A DNA stretch of 64,000 nt from Aegilops tauschii subsp. strangulata. Its lineage: Eukaryota; Streptophyta; Magnoliopsida; Poales; Poaceae. The stretch is taken from the NCBI RefSeq assembly GCF_002575655.3, contig NC_053036.3, positions 642,032,736-642,096,735 on the forward strand, read 5' to 3'. Positions 45,022-58,014 of the stretch are shown in pieces; positions within the stretch are counted from its first letter, which is position 1; the number at the start of each line of letters is the position of its first letter. Under the pieces are notes generated by a model. It saw only the letters and a list, made by a program, of their open reading frames with translations, searched no databases and was not told the DNA's origin. Made by a program: the position numbers and the translations under genes.

Positions 45022-46606
45022 TGCCACCTCTTGAGCATGCGTTGGTTTTCCCTTGAAGAGGAAAGGGTGATGCAGCAAAGTAGCGTAAGTATTTCCCTCA
45101 GTTTTTGAGAACCAAGGTATCAATCCAGTAGGAGACAACGCACAAGTCACCTAGTACCTGCACAAAAAATCAAGAACCTTGCAACCAACGCGATAAAGGG
45201 GTTGTTAATCCCTTCACAGTCACTCGCAAAAGTGAGATCTGATAAAGATAGTAAAGTAAATATTTTTGGTATTTTTGTTGTATAGATTGGAAAGTAAAGA
45301 TTGCAAAATAGTAAATGAGATGCGATGTAAATAAAACAGATGCAATATAATAAGAAAGAGACCCGGGGGCCATAGGTTTCACTAGTGGCTTCTCTCAAGA
45401 TAGCATGTATTACGGTGGGTGAACAAATTACTGCCGAGCAACTGATAGAAGAGCGCATAGTTATGAAGATATCTAAGGCAATGATCATGAATATAGGCAT
45501 CACGTCCGTGTCAAGTAGACCGAAACGATTCTGCATCTGCTACTATTACTCCACACATCGACCGCTATCCAACATGCATCTAGAGTATTAAGTTCATAAG
45601 AACAGAGTAACACATTAAGCAAGATGACATGATGTAGAGGCATAAACTCAAGCAATATGATATAAACCCTCTTTTTATCCTCGATGGCAACAATACAATA
45701 CGTGCCTTGCTGCCCCTACTGTCACTGGGAAAGGACACCGCAAGATTGAACCCAAAGCTAAGCACTTCTCCCATTGCAAGAAAGATCAATCTAGTAGGCC
45801 AAACTAAACCGATTATTCGAAGAGACTTGCAAAGATATCAAATCATGCATATAAGAATTCAGAGAAGAACCAAATAATATTCATAGATAATGAAGTTCAT
45901 AAATCCACAATTCATCGGATCTCGGCAAACACACCGCAAAAGAGTATTACATCGAATAGATCTCCAAGAATACCGAGGAGAACTTTGTATTGAAGATCAA
46001 AGAGAGAGAAGAAGCCATCTAGCTAATAACTATGGACCCGAAGGTCTATGGTAAACTAATCATGCTTCATCGGAGAGGCTATGGTGTTGATGTAGAAGCC
46101 CTCCGTGATCGATTCCCCTCCGGCAGATCGCCGGAAAAGGCCCCAAGATGGGATCTCACGGGTACAGAAGGTTGCGGCAGTGGAAAAGTGGTTTCGTGGC
46201 TCCCCTGATGTTTTTAGGGTATAAGAGTATATATAGGCGAAAGAAGTATGACGGTGGAGATTCATGGGGCCCACAGGGGTGGGGGGCGCGCGCCTACCCC
46301 CCTGGGCGCGCCCTCCAGCCTCATGGCCGCCTCGCGGAGTTCCGGACTTCCACTCCAAGTCTCCTGGTTTGCTTTCGGTCCAAGAAAGATCATCGCGAAG
46401 GTTTCATTCCGTTTGGATTCGGTTTGGTATTCCTTTTTTGCGAAACACTAAAATAGGCAAAAAAACAGAAACTGGCACTGGGCCTCCGGTTAATAGGTTA
46501 GTCCCAAAAATAATATAAAAGAGCATATAAGCCCATTAAACATCCAAAAGAAATAATATAATAGCATGGAACAATCAAAAATTATAGATACGTTGGAGCC
46601 GTATCA
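45022..46606 (-). repeat. LTR of family B, minus strand, complete
   Basis: Read on the minus strand it starts TGATACGGCTCCAACGTATC and ends GCTCAAGAGGTGGCA, 1585 bases. To its right lies AGCATCCCCAAGCTTAATTC (plus strand), a polypurine tract when reversed, so this is the 3' LTR of a minus-strand element. The expected partner 5' LTR was not found. Confidence 0.8.
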
Positions 46607-47218
46607 AGCATCCCCAAGCTTAATTCCTGCTCGTCCTCGAGTAGGTAAATGATAAAAACAGAATTTTTGATGTGGAATGCTACCTAACATATTTATCAAT
46701 GTAATTTTATTTATTGTGGCATGAATGTTCAGATCCGAAAGATTCAAGACAAAAGTTTAATATTGACATAAAAATAATAATACTTCAAGCATACTAACAA
46801 AGTAATTATGTCTTCTCAAAATAACATGGCCAAAGAAAGTTCATCCCTACAAAATCATATAGTTTGGTTATGCTCCATCTTTGTCACACAAAATATCCAA
46901 ATCATGCACAACCCCGATGACAAGCCAAGCCATTGTTTCATACATTAGTATTCTCAAAATTTTCAACTTTCATGCAATACATGAGCATGAGCCATGGACA
47001 TAGCACTATAGGTGGAATAGAGTGATGGTTCTGGAGAAGACAAAAAGGAGGAAGATGTCTCACATGAAATAGGCGTATCAATGGGCTATGGATATGCCCA
47101 TCAATAGATATCAATGTGAGTGGGTAGGGATTGCCATGCAACGGATGCACTAGAGCTATAACTGTATGAAAGCTCAACAAAACAAACTAAGTGGGTGTGC
47201 ATCAACTTGCTTGCTTAC
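46607..47218 (-). other. 3' internal region of the family B element
   Basis: Non-coding sequence homologous to 48312-48617 and 59547-59800 (CATAGCACTATAGGTGG; CAACGGATGCACTAGAGC). It ends abruptly at the plastid fragment. Confidence 0.75.
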
Positions 47219-47450
47219 GAGCGAGTTAGTAGCAGTAGGTGGCAAAGTGGCTTTGTTACCTATTCCATTAGGAACCGCAGATTTTTTAGTCCATCACATG
47301 CATTTACCATACATGTGACTGTATTAATACTTTTGAAAGGTGTTTTATTTGCTCAGAGTTCCTGTTTGATACCCGATAAAGCAAATATAGGTTTTCGCTT
47401 TCCTTGCGATGGGCCTGGCCGAGGGGGAACATGTAAAGTATCCGCCTGGC
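47219..47450 (+). pseudogene. psaA: Chloroplast psaA fragment in nuclear DNA
   Basis: The reading [19 protein letters not shown], then [33 protein letters not shown] and a final TCKVSAW follows photosystem I P700 apoprotein A1 (the [10 protein letters not shown] cysteine region ligates an iron-sulfur cluster). A 4-base deletion in CATCACATGCATTTACC shifts the frame, and there are substitutions (SSCLIP for SSRLIP, N-I-G for N-L-G). Being short, shifted and surrounded by retrotransposon sequence, it is a plastid-to-nucleus transfer and non-functional. Confidence 0.9.
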
Positions 47451-47596
47451 ACTTTTTTTGAGGAAAAAATGGAAATGCTACCTTATCAATTTCTGGCAAT
47501 ATTATTTCAGTTTTTTGACTCAGCCGCGAAGAATCCATATAAACCAATTAGCAAACTCTTGCTTCGATTTTATGGGGTACCTTTCAACTGTACCAC
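47451..47596 (+). other. Unidentified filler next to the psaA fragment
   Basis: About 146 bases (with ATGGAAATGCTACCTTATCA and GCGAAGAATCCATATAAACC) match neither the flanking LTR nor the psaA continuation. The composition would suit organellar DNA, but I cannot name the source. Confidence 0.5.
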
Positions 47597-48311
47597 ATAA
47601 ACCCACCATTCATCGGATCTCGGCAAACACACCACAAAAAGAATTACATCAAATAGATCTCCAAGATCATCAAGGAGAACTTTGTATTGAGATCCAAAGA
47701 GAGAGAAGAAGCCATCTAGCTAATAACTATGGACCCGAAGGTCTGTGGTAAACTACTCGCACATCATCAAAGAGGCAATGGTGTTGATGTAGAAGCCCTC
47801 CATGATCGAATCCCTCTCCGGTAGATCGCCGGAAAAGGTCCCCAGATGGGATCTCACGGGTACAGAAGGTTGCGGCAGTGGAAAAGTGGTTGCGTGGCTC
47901 CCCTGGATGATTTCATGGTATAATAGTATATATATAGGCGAAGGAAGTAGGTCGGTGGAGCTACGAGGGGCCCATGAGGGTGTGGGGCACGCCTGGCCCC
48001 CCTGGGCGCACCGCCCTACCTCGTGGCCGCCTCGTTTCTTCCTTGACGTCCACTCCAAGTCTCCTGGATTGCGTTTGTTCCAAAAAAAAAGATCCTCGCG
48101 AAGGTTTCATTCCGTTTGGATTCCGTTTGATATTCCTTTTCTGCGAAACACTGAAATAGGCAAAAAAACAACAACTGGCACTAGGCCTCCGGTTAATAGG
48201 TTAGTCCCAAAAATAATATAAAAGTGCATATTAAAGCCCATTAAACATCCAAAACAGATAATATAATAGCATGGAACAATAAAAAATTATAGATACATTG
48301 GAGACATATCA
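47597..48311 (-). repeat. LTR of family B, minus strand, truncated
   Basis: It matches about 45905-46606, the first 700 bases of the family B LTR. It starts at TGATATGTCTCCAATGTATC (48311) and is cut off at 47597 by the filler. A reversed polypurine tract (CATCCCCAAGCTTAATTCC) lies at its right. Confidence 0.8.
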
Positions 48312-48617
48312 TCATCCCCAAGCTTAATTCCTGCTCGGCCTTGAGTAGGTAAATGATAAAAACAGAATTTTTGATGTGGAATGCTACCTAACATAATTTT
48401 CAATGTAATTTTCTTTACTGTGGCATGAATATTCAGATCCGAAAGATTCAAGACAAAAGTTTAATATCAACATAAAAATAATAATACTTCAAGCATACTA
48501 ACAAAGCAATTATGTCCTCTCAAAATAACATGGCCAAAGAAAGTTATCCCTACAAAATCATATAGCCTGGCTATGCTCTATCTTCATCACACAAAATATT
48601 TAAATCATGCACAACCC

Positions 48618-50142
48618 TGATGCGTCCATTTTGCATCATGATTTTATATTGATATTTATTGCATTATGGGCTGTTATTACACATTATGTCACAATACTTA
48701 TGCCTATTCTCTCTTATTTTACACGATTTACATGGAGAGGGAGAATGCCGGCAGCTGGAATTCTGGGCTAGAAAAGGAGCAAATATTGTAGACCTATTAT
48801 GCACAACTCCAAAAGTCCTGAAACTTCACGGGAGCACGTTTCAGAATATATAAAAAATATTGGGCGAAGGAAGTACCAGAGGGGGGCCACCCACCATCCA
48901 CGAGGGTGGGGGCGCGCCCTACCCCCTAGGCACGCCCCCCTGCCTCGTGGGCCCTCTGGCGGCCCTCTGATGCCCATCTTCTGCTCCATGAGGTCTTTCG
49001 TCTAGGAAAAAATCATAAGAAAGCTCACGGGACGAAACTCCAGCGCCACGAGGCGGAACCTTGGCGGAACCAATCTAGGGCTCCGACGGAGCTGTTCTGC
49101 CGGGGAAACTTCCCTCCGGGAGGGGGAAATCATCATCACCATCATCATCACCATCGATCCTCTCATCGGGAGGGGGTCAATCTCCATCAACATCTTCACC
49201 AGCACCATATCATCTCAAACCCTAGTTCATCTCTTGTATCCAATCTTTGTCCCAAAGCCTCAGATTGGTACATGTGGGTTGCTAGTAGTGTTGATTACTC
49301 CTTGTAGTTGATGCTAGTTGGTTTATTCGGTGGAAGATCATATGTTCAGATCCTTTATGCATATTAATACCCCTCTGATTATGAACATGAATATGATTTG
49401 TGACTAGTTGCGTTTGTTCCTGAGGACATGGGAGAAGTCTTGCTATAAGTAGTCATGTGAATTTGGTATTCGTTAGATATTTTGATGAGATGTATATTGT
49501 CTCTCCTCTAGTGGTGTCATGTGAACATCGACTACATGACACTTCACCATTGTTTGGGCCTAGAGGAAGGCATTGTGGAGTAATAAGTAGATGATGGGTT
49601 GCTAGAGTGACAGAAGCTTAAACCCTAGTTTATGAGTTGCTTCGTAAGGGGCTGATTTGGATCCATATGTTTCATGCTATGGTTAGGTTTACCTTAATAC
49701 TTCTTTTGTAGTTGCGGATGCTTGCAAGAGGGGTTAATCATAAGTGGGATGCTTGTCCAAGGAAGGGCAGCACCCAAGCACCGGTCCACCCACATATCAA
49801 ATTGTCAAAGTAACGAACGTGAATCATATGAATGTGATGAAAACTAGCTTGACGTTAATTCCCATGTGTCCTCGGGAGCGCTTTCCTTTATATAAGAGTT
49901 TGTCTAGGCTTGTCCTTTACTACAAAAGGGATTGGGCCATCTTGCTGCACCTTATTTACTTTTATTACTTGTTACCCGTTACAAATTACCTTATCACAAA
50001 ACTATCTGTTACCAATAATTTCAGTGCTTGCAGAGAATACCTTACTGAAAACTGCTTATCATTTCCTTCTGCTCCTCGTTGGGTTCGACACTCTTACTTA
50101 TTGAAAGGACTACGATAGATCCCCTATACTTGTGGGTCATCA
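48618..50142 (+). repeat. Solo LTR (family C)
   Basis: 1525 bases from TGATGCGTCCATTTTGCATC to ATACTTGTGGGTCATCA, with a perfect target-site duplication AACCC (48613-48617 and 50143-50147). No internal region is present. The sequence before and after is one continuous piece of the minus-strand internal region (compare 46907-46935). Unequal recombination between the two LTRs of a former complete element explains this. Confidence 0.9.
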
Positions 50143-50186
50143 AACCCTAATGACAAGTCAACCAATTTTTTCATACTTTTGATGTT

Positions 50187-51697
50187 TGATACGTCTCCGT
50201 CGTATCTATAATTTTTGATTGTTCCATGCCAATATTATTCAACTTTTATATACTTTTGGCAACTTTTTATACTATTTTGGGACTAACATATTGATCCAGT
50301 GCCCAGTGCCAGTTCCTGTTTGTTGCATGTTTTTCGTTTCACAGAATATCCATATCAAACGGAGTCCAAACGGGATGAAAACTGATGAAGATTCTTTTGG
50401 AATATATATGATTTTTGGGAAGAAAAATCCACGCGAGACGGTGCCCGAGGGAGGCACGAGGCAGGGGGGCATTCCCCTGACCCTCGTGGCTACCCCGTAA
50501 GGCGGTTGATGCCCTTATTTCTCCGCAAGAAAGCTAATATCTGGATAGAGATCGTGTTAAAATTTCAGCCCAATCGGAGTTACGGATCTCCGTGAATATA
50601 AGAAATGGTGAATGGGCAGAATCCGAGAACGCAGAAACAGAGAGAGACAGAGAGACAGATCCAATCTCGGAGGGGCTCTCGCCCCTCCCATGCCATGGAG
50701 ACCAAGGACCAGAGGGGAAACCCTTCTCCCATCTAGGGAGGAGGTCAAGGAAGAAGAAGAAGGAGGGGGGCTTTCTATCCCTCGCTTTCGGTGGCGCCAG
50801 AGTGCCACCGGGGGCCATCATCATCACTGCAATCTTTACCAACAACTTCACCACCATCATCACCAACTCTTCCCCCCTCTATATATGCAGCGGTGTAACC
50901 TCTCTCTTACCCGCTGTAATCTCTACTTAAACATGGTTCTCAACGCTATATATTATTTCCCAATGATGTATGGCTATCCTATGATGTTTGAGTAGATCTG
51001 TTTTGTCCTATGGGTTATTTGATGATCGTGATTGGTTTGAGTTGCATGTTTTATTATTGGTGCTGTCCTATGGTGCTATCCGTGTCACACAAGCGTGAGG
51101 GATTCCCGTTGTAGGGTTTGCAATATGTTCATGATTTGCTTATGGTGGGTGGCGTGAGTGACAGAATCACAGATCCGAGTAAGTAGGTTGTTTGCGTATG
51201 GGATAAAGAGGAATTGATACTTTAATGCTATGGTTTGGTTTTACCCTAATGATCTTTAGTAGTTGCGGATGCTTGCTAGAGTTCCAATCATAAGTGCATA
51301 TGATCCAAGTAGAGAAAATATGTTAGCTTATGCCTCTCCCTCATATAAAATTGCAATAATGATTACCGGTCTAGTTATCGATTGCCTAGGGACAAATAAC
51401 TTTCTCGTAACAAAAAGCTCTTTACTAAAACTAACTTAGTTGTGTCTTTACCTAAACAGCCCCTACTTTTTATTTACGTACTCTTTATTATCTTGCAAAC
51501 CTATCCAAAAACACCTACAAAGTACTTCTAGTTTCATACTTGTTCTAGGTAAAGCGAACGTCAAGCATGCGTAGAGTTGTATCGGTGGTCGATAGAACTT
51601 GAGGGAATATTTGTTCTACCTTTAGCTCCTCGTTGGGTTCGACACTCTTACTTATCAAAAGAGGCTACAATTGATCGCCTATACTTGTGGGTTATCA
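50187..51697 (+). repeat. 5' LTR of element D
   Basis: 1511 bases, TGATACGTCTCCGTCG to ACTTGTGGGTTATCA. CTATATATGCAGCGG near 50878 may be its TATA region. Confidence 0.9.
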
Positions 51698-51820
51698 AGA
51701 CCTTTTTCTGGCGCCGTTGCCGGGGAGTCATAGCGTGGGGTGAACATTCTCGTGTGTGCTTGTTTGCTTTATCACTAAGTAATTTTATTTGTTGTTCTTA
51801 GTTGTTTTCTATCTTTAGTT

Positions 51821-53160
51821 ATGGGTAGGAAACGCAAAATACCAAAAAAAATAGTTGTGCCTACTGAACCAATGGTTGAAGAACCACTCAAAATCTATCA
51901 CACTCCTGAAGCTTATTACTTGGATCATCTTCGATCCCTATGTGCTCGTGCTGAAACCCCAACTAGCTTAGTTGAGGGCAAATCTTTAGATGAGCATGCT
52001 TGTTATGTGCGACAACGCATATCTGAAAAAGGGAAACGTTTACTAGATCAAATTCATCGTTTGCAATGCTATGCTTGGAATTTATGTGAAATATATGATT
52101 TTACTTGTTGTTCTGAAGACCCTAGAAACACCTTCCCTACCAGTGTTTGTTTAGTGATAATGGAATCGTATCTTCTTATGCTAAGGGTGTTTATAATTAC
52201 TATGATGTTCAACAAATTGAAGAATTTGTTGCTTTTAAGGGTGCTTATGAAATTGCTTCTTTGATTGAAAAGTATGATGCTACTCTTTACAAATCTGGAA
52301 ATATTGCCATACTTGAATATTGTTATGAGAATTATGCTTCTAATGCCTATGTTAAACCATATATCGAGGTCTCCTCTGCTGTCCAAGAAGAGACTAATAT
52401 TTTGCAGGAGTCTATGGAAAAAGAAATTGATGAAACTGTGAGCACATTGGATGAAAAAGATGATGAGGAGAGCGAAGAACAAAAGGAGGAAGAGCGGATT
52501 AGCTACCCGTGCCCACCTTCTAATGAGAGTAACCCTCCAACTCATACATTGTTTAATTTCCCTTCGTGCTTACCGAAGGATGATTGCTATGATGACTGTT
52601 ATGATCCCGTTGATTCTCTTGAAATATCTCTTTTTCATGATGCTTGCTATGCTTGTGGCCAAGATGCCAATATAAATTATGCTCATGGAGAAGAACTTGC
52701 TATAGTTCCTTATGTTAAACATGAAATTGTTGCTATTGCACCCACGCATGATAGTCCTATTATCTTTTTGAATTCTCCCAACTACACTATATCGGAGAAG
52801 TTTACCCTTATTAAGGATTATATTGATGGGTTGCGTTTTACTATTACACATGATGATTTTGATGAATATAATATGCATGTGCTTGCTGCTCCTACTTGCA
52901 ATTATTATGAGAGAGGAACTATATCTCCACCTCTCTATGTTTCCAATACGATAAAATTGCAAGAAACTGTTTATACTATGCATTGGCCTTTACTATGTGT
53001 GCATGAATTGTTCTTTTATGACATGCCGATGCATAGAAAGAGACTTAGACTTCGTTGTTGCATGATATATGTTACTTTGTGCTCACTACTAAATTACAAA
53101 TCATTGTTGATTCAAATTGGCTTTGATATACCTTGGGATCCGGGTGGATCAATTACTTGA
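51821..53160 (+). pseudogene. ORF of element D, unknown function, broken
   Basis: It starts MGRKRKIPKKIVVPTEPMVE 94 bases after the primer-binding site. A first part of about 110 residues (YYLDHLRSLCARAETPTSL, HACYVRQRISEKGKRLLDQI) is joined in another frame to a 337-residue part (SYAKGVYNYYDVQQIEEFVA; GAYEIASLIEKYDATLYKSG) that ends at 53160. The joint near 52150 seems to be a small deletion. The middle is very acidic and the last third is rich in Tyr and Cys. No gag, protease, polymerase or other known motif is visible. I do not know its role; its place after the primer-binding site suggests a structural or gag-replacing protein. Confidence 0.6.
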
Positions 53161-53970
53161 GCACTATATGTCTAGCTTAATGGCTTTAAAGAAAGCGCTG
53201 CCAGGGAGACAACCCAGAAGTTTTAGAGAGTCATTTATTTCTGTTGTGTGCTTCTATAAAGTTCAAAAATAAAAATAATGTGCCAAGGTTTGCCTTTAGG
53301 ATGTTTACTTTGCTTGTTGGTTTGTACGGTGCAGGACAGAAACTTTGGCTGTAGTGCGCGATTTTACATTTTTTACTGGAACGTCAAATGGTTCTGAAAC
53401 TTTTTGCACTGTCTTTCTATACAAATTTTTTATTTTTCATAATTTTGGTAGAATTTTTGAAGTACCAGAGGTATGGTGAATGTTCAGATTATTACAGACT
53501 GTTCTGTTTTAGACAGATTCTGTTTTTGATGCATAGTTTGCTTGTTTTGATGAAACTATCGAATTATATCAGTGGATTAAGCCATGGAAAAGTTATACTA
53601 CAGTAGCTACAATGCAAAAACAAAATATGAATTGGTTTGGAACAGTACTTAGAGTAGTGATTTGATTTATTATACTAACGGATCTTACCGAGTTTTCTGT
53701 TGAAGTTTTGTGTGGATGAAGTGTTCGATGATCGAGAAGGTCTCGATGTGAGAAGAGGGAAGAGAGGCAAGAGCTTAAGCTTGGGGATGCCCCGGAAGGC
53801 ATGCCCTATTTCTTCAACAAGTATCGGTATGTTTTCGGATTCGTTTCGTTCATGCGATATGTGCAATCTTGGAGCGTCTTTTGCATTTAGTTTTCACTTT
53901 TCTTTTATGCACCATGCTGGTATGAGATAGTCCTTGGTTGATTTATAGAATGCTCTATGCACTTCACTTA

Positions 53971-56066
53971 GAGCATCTCCAACAGGCGCCGGTCGCGCCG
54001 CGCGCAAAAAACACGTATGCCGCGCGCGCATCGCCTGGTTTGGCGCGGCGCGCAGTGCTGGCTCCAGCAGCCGCGCTAAAATGCAGCGCGCGCGCCGCTC
54101 CAGCAGAGCGCAAAAATGCAGCGCGCGCGACTCGCACAAACAACATATGCATTCAAAAACAAAAGCAAAAAAATCAAAAACAAACAAAAATAAATAGTTC
54201 AATTTTGTTTATTACAACTCAAACAAACATTTTATCGTTCAATACAACAAATAGTGCAATTAAACACAACAAATAGTTTAACAATACAATAACGAACGCA
54301 CAAATCATGATGCTCTTTGTCGTCCATTCCATGCCCACCACTCCTCAATGAGATCCTTCTGAAGATCATTATGCGCTGCAGGACGTCGAATGGCATGATA
54401 GGAGGCAACAAAACGGGCCACCCTTTCAGCCCTCCGTCGCACTCGCACGGGATATCCCAAGAGCTCATACTGAGAGTAGTCTACATCTTGGCCATGCTCA
54501 TTCTCGATGATCATGCTGTGCATGATCACACAAGCGTGCATTATGTACCAAAGCATCTTTTGATCCCAAAATCTAGCCGGTCCTCTCACAATAGCAAATT
54601 GGGCTTGCAAAATCCCAAAAGCTCTCTCCACATATTTTCTAGCCGCCGCCTGAGCATTGTGGAAATCAAGATTTTTCTTACCTTCTGGCTTTTTCAATGG
54701 CTTGACAAAGGTTTGCCACTTTGGATAGATGCCATCCGCTAGATAATATCCATAGTTGTATGTACGGCCATTTTCTACAAACTGCACCGGTGGCAGCTCC
54801 CCATTTGCAATCTTACTCATCAGTGGTGACCGGTTGACAACATTGATGTCATTCAAAGATCCAGGCATTCCAAAGAATGCATGCCAAATCCAAGTCTCTT
54901 GATCAGCCACCGCTTCAAGGATTATAGTGGAACCCTTTTTTGGCCGTGGAATTGCCCATGCCATGCCTTTGGACAATTCTTCCAAGTCCAATGCATGCAA
55001 TCTATTGAGCCAAGCATGCCAGGAAAGCCGCGAACTTTGTTCATCTCTAAAAGCCTTGCGACGTCTTCAGCGTTGGGAGATCTCAAATACTCCTCGCCAA
55101 ACACTTGCACAATTCTGACAGCGAAGCACTTGACACACATGATGGCTTGGCTCTCACCCATAGCCAAGTGATCATCAACTAGATCAGCCGGTATACCGTA
55201 TGCCAACATACGCAAAGCGGCTGTCACCTTCTGAAAGGTGCTATGCCCGAGCTCTCCGGCGGCATTCCTCCTTTGCTGAAAAAAGCGGTCATGGCTCGCT
55301 AGTTTCTCTGCAATGCGCCTGAACAACTCAGTGCTCATCCTAAACCGGCGACGAAAATACGACTCGGGGTATGTGCGATTCTCCGCAAAATAATGCCTGA
55401 TCAATCTGTTGTGGGCATCGATCCTATCCCTCCAAATTTTTTGCCGACCCATAACCGAACCACCGTGTTTCGTTTTTTTATTAATATGCATAGCTAGGAT
55501 CATTGCAACATCCTCCTCCTCTTCCATATCAAATTCTTCTTCGGAAGAATCATATGACGAACTCATCTATAATGTTGAATACTATGCTATAAATAAAAAA
55601 CTACAATCAACATGCACGAAATTCATGGCTTTTGAGCAATACATACCTTCTAGGCATTTTGTCGAACACCTAGCGGGCGCCGAGCAGCAGCGAGCGCGCG
55701 GGCGCTGTTCGTCGGCGGACCAGCACGCGCGCGGGGCGGCGGGCCTAGAGGGGGGCCGGAGAAAGCACGCGCGGGGCAGGGATAGGCCGGGGAAGCGCCG
55801 GAACGGTCGCCGGGTGGCACAGTCGGCGGCGGCGGCGCGGCTGGAGGGGGGGTCGGAGGTGCGAGCGAGCGCGCGAGAGTCCAGCGCGCGGGAGCGGGCG
55901 CAGCAAATAAGCGGCGCGCGATTGTGTTTTGGCCCGCGCGCTGGACTACGTATGCCGCGCGCGCGGTTTTCGTGCGCCCGCTGGAGCAGCTATTCCGGCT
56001 GCGCGCGCGCTAAAAGGGGGGATTTTGCGGCGCGGCGCTAGTTTGACGTGCCTGTTGGAGATGCTC
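53971..56066 (-). mobile_element. PIF/Harbinger DNA transposon inside element D
   Basis: The ends are GAGCATCTCCAACAGGC and its inverse GCCTGTTGGAGATGCTC, flanked by TTA (53968-53970 and 56067-56069). Both TTA duplication and end sequence are typical of PIF/Harbinger. The subterminal parts are very GC-rich (repeated GCGCGC). It encodes a transposase on the minus strand. The second Harbinger protein (Myb-like ORF1) was not found. Confidence 0.92.
54305..55566 (-). pseudogene. PIF/Harbinger transposase, one frameshift
   Basis: The N-terminal part (55566-54922) starts MSSSYDSSEEEFDMEEEEDV, has a helix-rich region (YFRRRFRMSTELFRRIAEKL) and reaches GMLGSIDCMHWTWKNCPKAW with the first catalytic Asp. 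The C-terminal part (55000-54305) goes on in another frame: PGSLNDINVV, YYLADGIYPKWQTFVK (second Asp), and KYVERAFGILQAQFAIV (Glu). All three DDE residues are thus present and only one shift, between about 54925 and 54995, breaks the protein. It is close in type to plant ALP1-like and animal HARBI1-like nucleases and would cut and rejoin the element's own ends. Confidence 0.92.
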
Positions 56067-58014
56067 TTATATCATTTGAGTATGGCTTTATAGGGTGCTT
56101 CATGTGCTTCACTTATATCATTTGAAGTTTGGATAGCTTGTTTCTCTTTACATAGAAAACCGCCATTTGTAGAATGCTCTTTTGCTTCACTTATATTTGT
56201 TAGAGCGTGGGCGTATCTTTTGTAGAAAGATTTAAGCTCTCTTGCTTCACTTATATCTATTTAGAGAAAAGACAGGAATTGGTCATTCAGATGGTTAGTC
56301 ATAAAATCCTACATAAAACTTGTAGATCACTGAATATGATATGTTTGATTCCTTGCAATAGTTTTGCGATATAAAGATGGTGATATTAGAGTCATGCTAT
56401 TGGGTAGTTGTGGATTAGTAGAAATACTTGTGTTGAGGTTTGTGATTCCCGTAGCATGCATGTATGGTGAACCGTTATGTAACAAAGTCGGAGCATGAGG
56501 TATTTATTGATTGTCTTCCTTATGAGTGGCGGTCGGGGACGAGCGATGGTCTTTTCCTACCAATTTATCCCCCTAGGGGCATGCATAGTAGTACTTTGCT
56601 TCAAGGGATAATAAAATTTTGCAATAAGTATGTGAGTTCTTTATGACTAATGTTGAGTCCATGGATTATACACACTCTCACCCTTCCATCATTGCTAGCC
56701 TCTTCGGTACCGTGCATTGCCCTTTCTCACCTCGAGAGTTGGTGCAAACTTCGCCGGTGCATCCAAACCCCGTGATATGATACGCTCTGTCACACAGAAG
56801 CCTCATTATATCTTCCTCAAAACAGCCACCATAGCTACCTATTATGGCATTTCCATAGCCATTCCGAGATATATTGCCATGCAACTTCCATCATCATCAT
56901 CATATACATGACTTGAGCATTCATTGTCATATTGCTTTGCATGATCGTAAGATAGCTAGCATGATGTTTTCATGGCTTGTCCGTCTTTTTGATGTCATTG
57001 CTACGCTAGATCATTGCACATCCCGGTACACCGCCGGAGGCATTCATATAGAGTCATATATTTGTTCTAGTATCAAGTTGTAATATTGAGTTGTAAGTAA
57101 ATAAAAGTGTGATGGTAATCATTATTAGAGCATTGCCCCATCAAAAAAAGAGAGGCCAAAGAAGCCTAAATAAAAAAAAGGGGGGGCAAAGAAGCCCGCA
57201 AAAAAAAGAAAAAAAAAGAGAAAATAAAAAGGTGCAATGTTACTATCCTTTTACCACACTTGTGCTTCAAAGTAGCACCATGTTCTTCATATAGAGAGTC
57301 TCTTGAGTTATGACTTTCATATACTAGTGGGAATTTTCATTATAGAACTTGGCTTGTATATTCCGTTGATGGGCTTCCTCAAATGCCCGAGGTCTTCATG
57401 AGCAAGCAAGTTGGATGCACACCCACTTATTTTCAGTTTGAGCTTTCATACACTTATAGCTCTAGTGCATCCATTGCATGGCAATCCCTACTCCTCACAT
57501 TGACATCAATTGATAGGCATCTCCATAGCCCGTTGATTAGCCGCGTAGATGTGAGACTTTCTCCCTTTTTGTCTTCTCCACACAACCTCCACCATCATAT
57601 TCTATTCCACCTATAGTGCTATGTCCATGGATCACACTCATGTATTGCGTGAGGGTTGAAAAAGCTGAAGCGCGTTAAAAACTATGAACCAATTGCTCGG
57701 CTTGTCATCGGGGTTGTGCATAATGTGAATATTTTGTGTGGTGAAGATGGAGCATAGCCAGACTATATGATTTTGTAGGGATAACTTTCTTTGGCCATGT
57801 TATTTTGAAAAGACATGATTGCTTTATTAGTAGGCTTGAAGTATTATTTTTTTATGTCAAATGATATACTATTGCTTTGAATCACTCGTATCTTAATATT
57901 CATGCCATGGTTAGATACATGATCAAGATTATGCTAGGTAGCATTCCACATCAAAAATTATCTTTTTTATCATTTACCTACTCAAGGACGAGCAGGAATT
58001 AAGCTTGGAGATGC

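Noticed and set aside
55409..56041. A 210-codon plus-strand ORF
   Set aside because: It is antisense to the transposase start and then runs through the GCGCGC-rich end of the Harbinger element.
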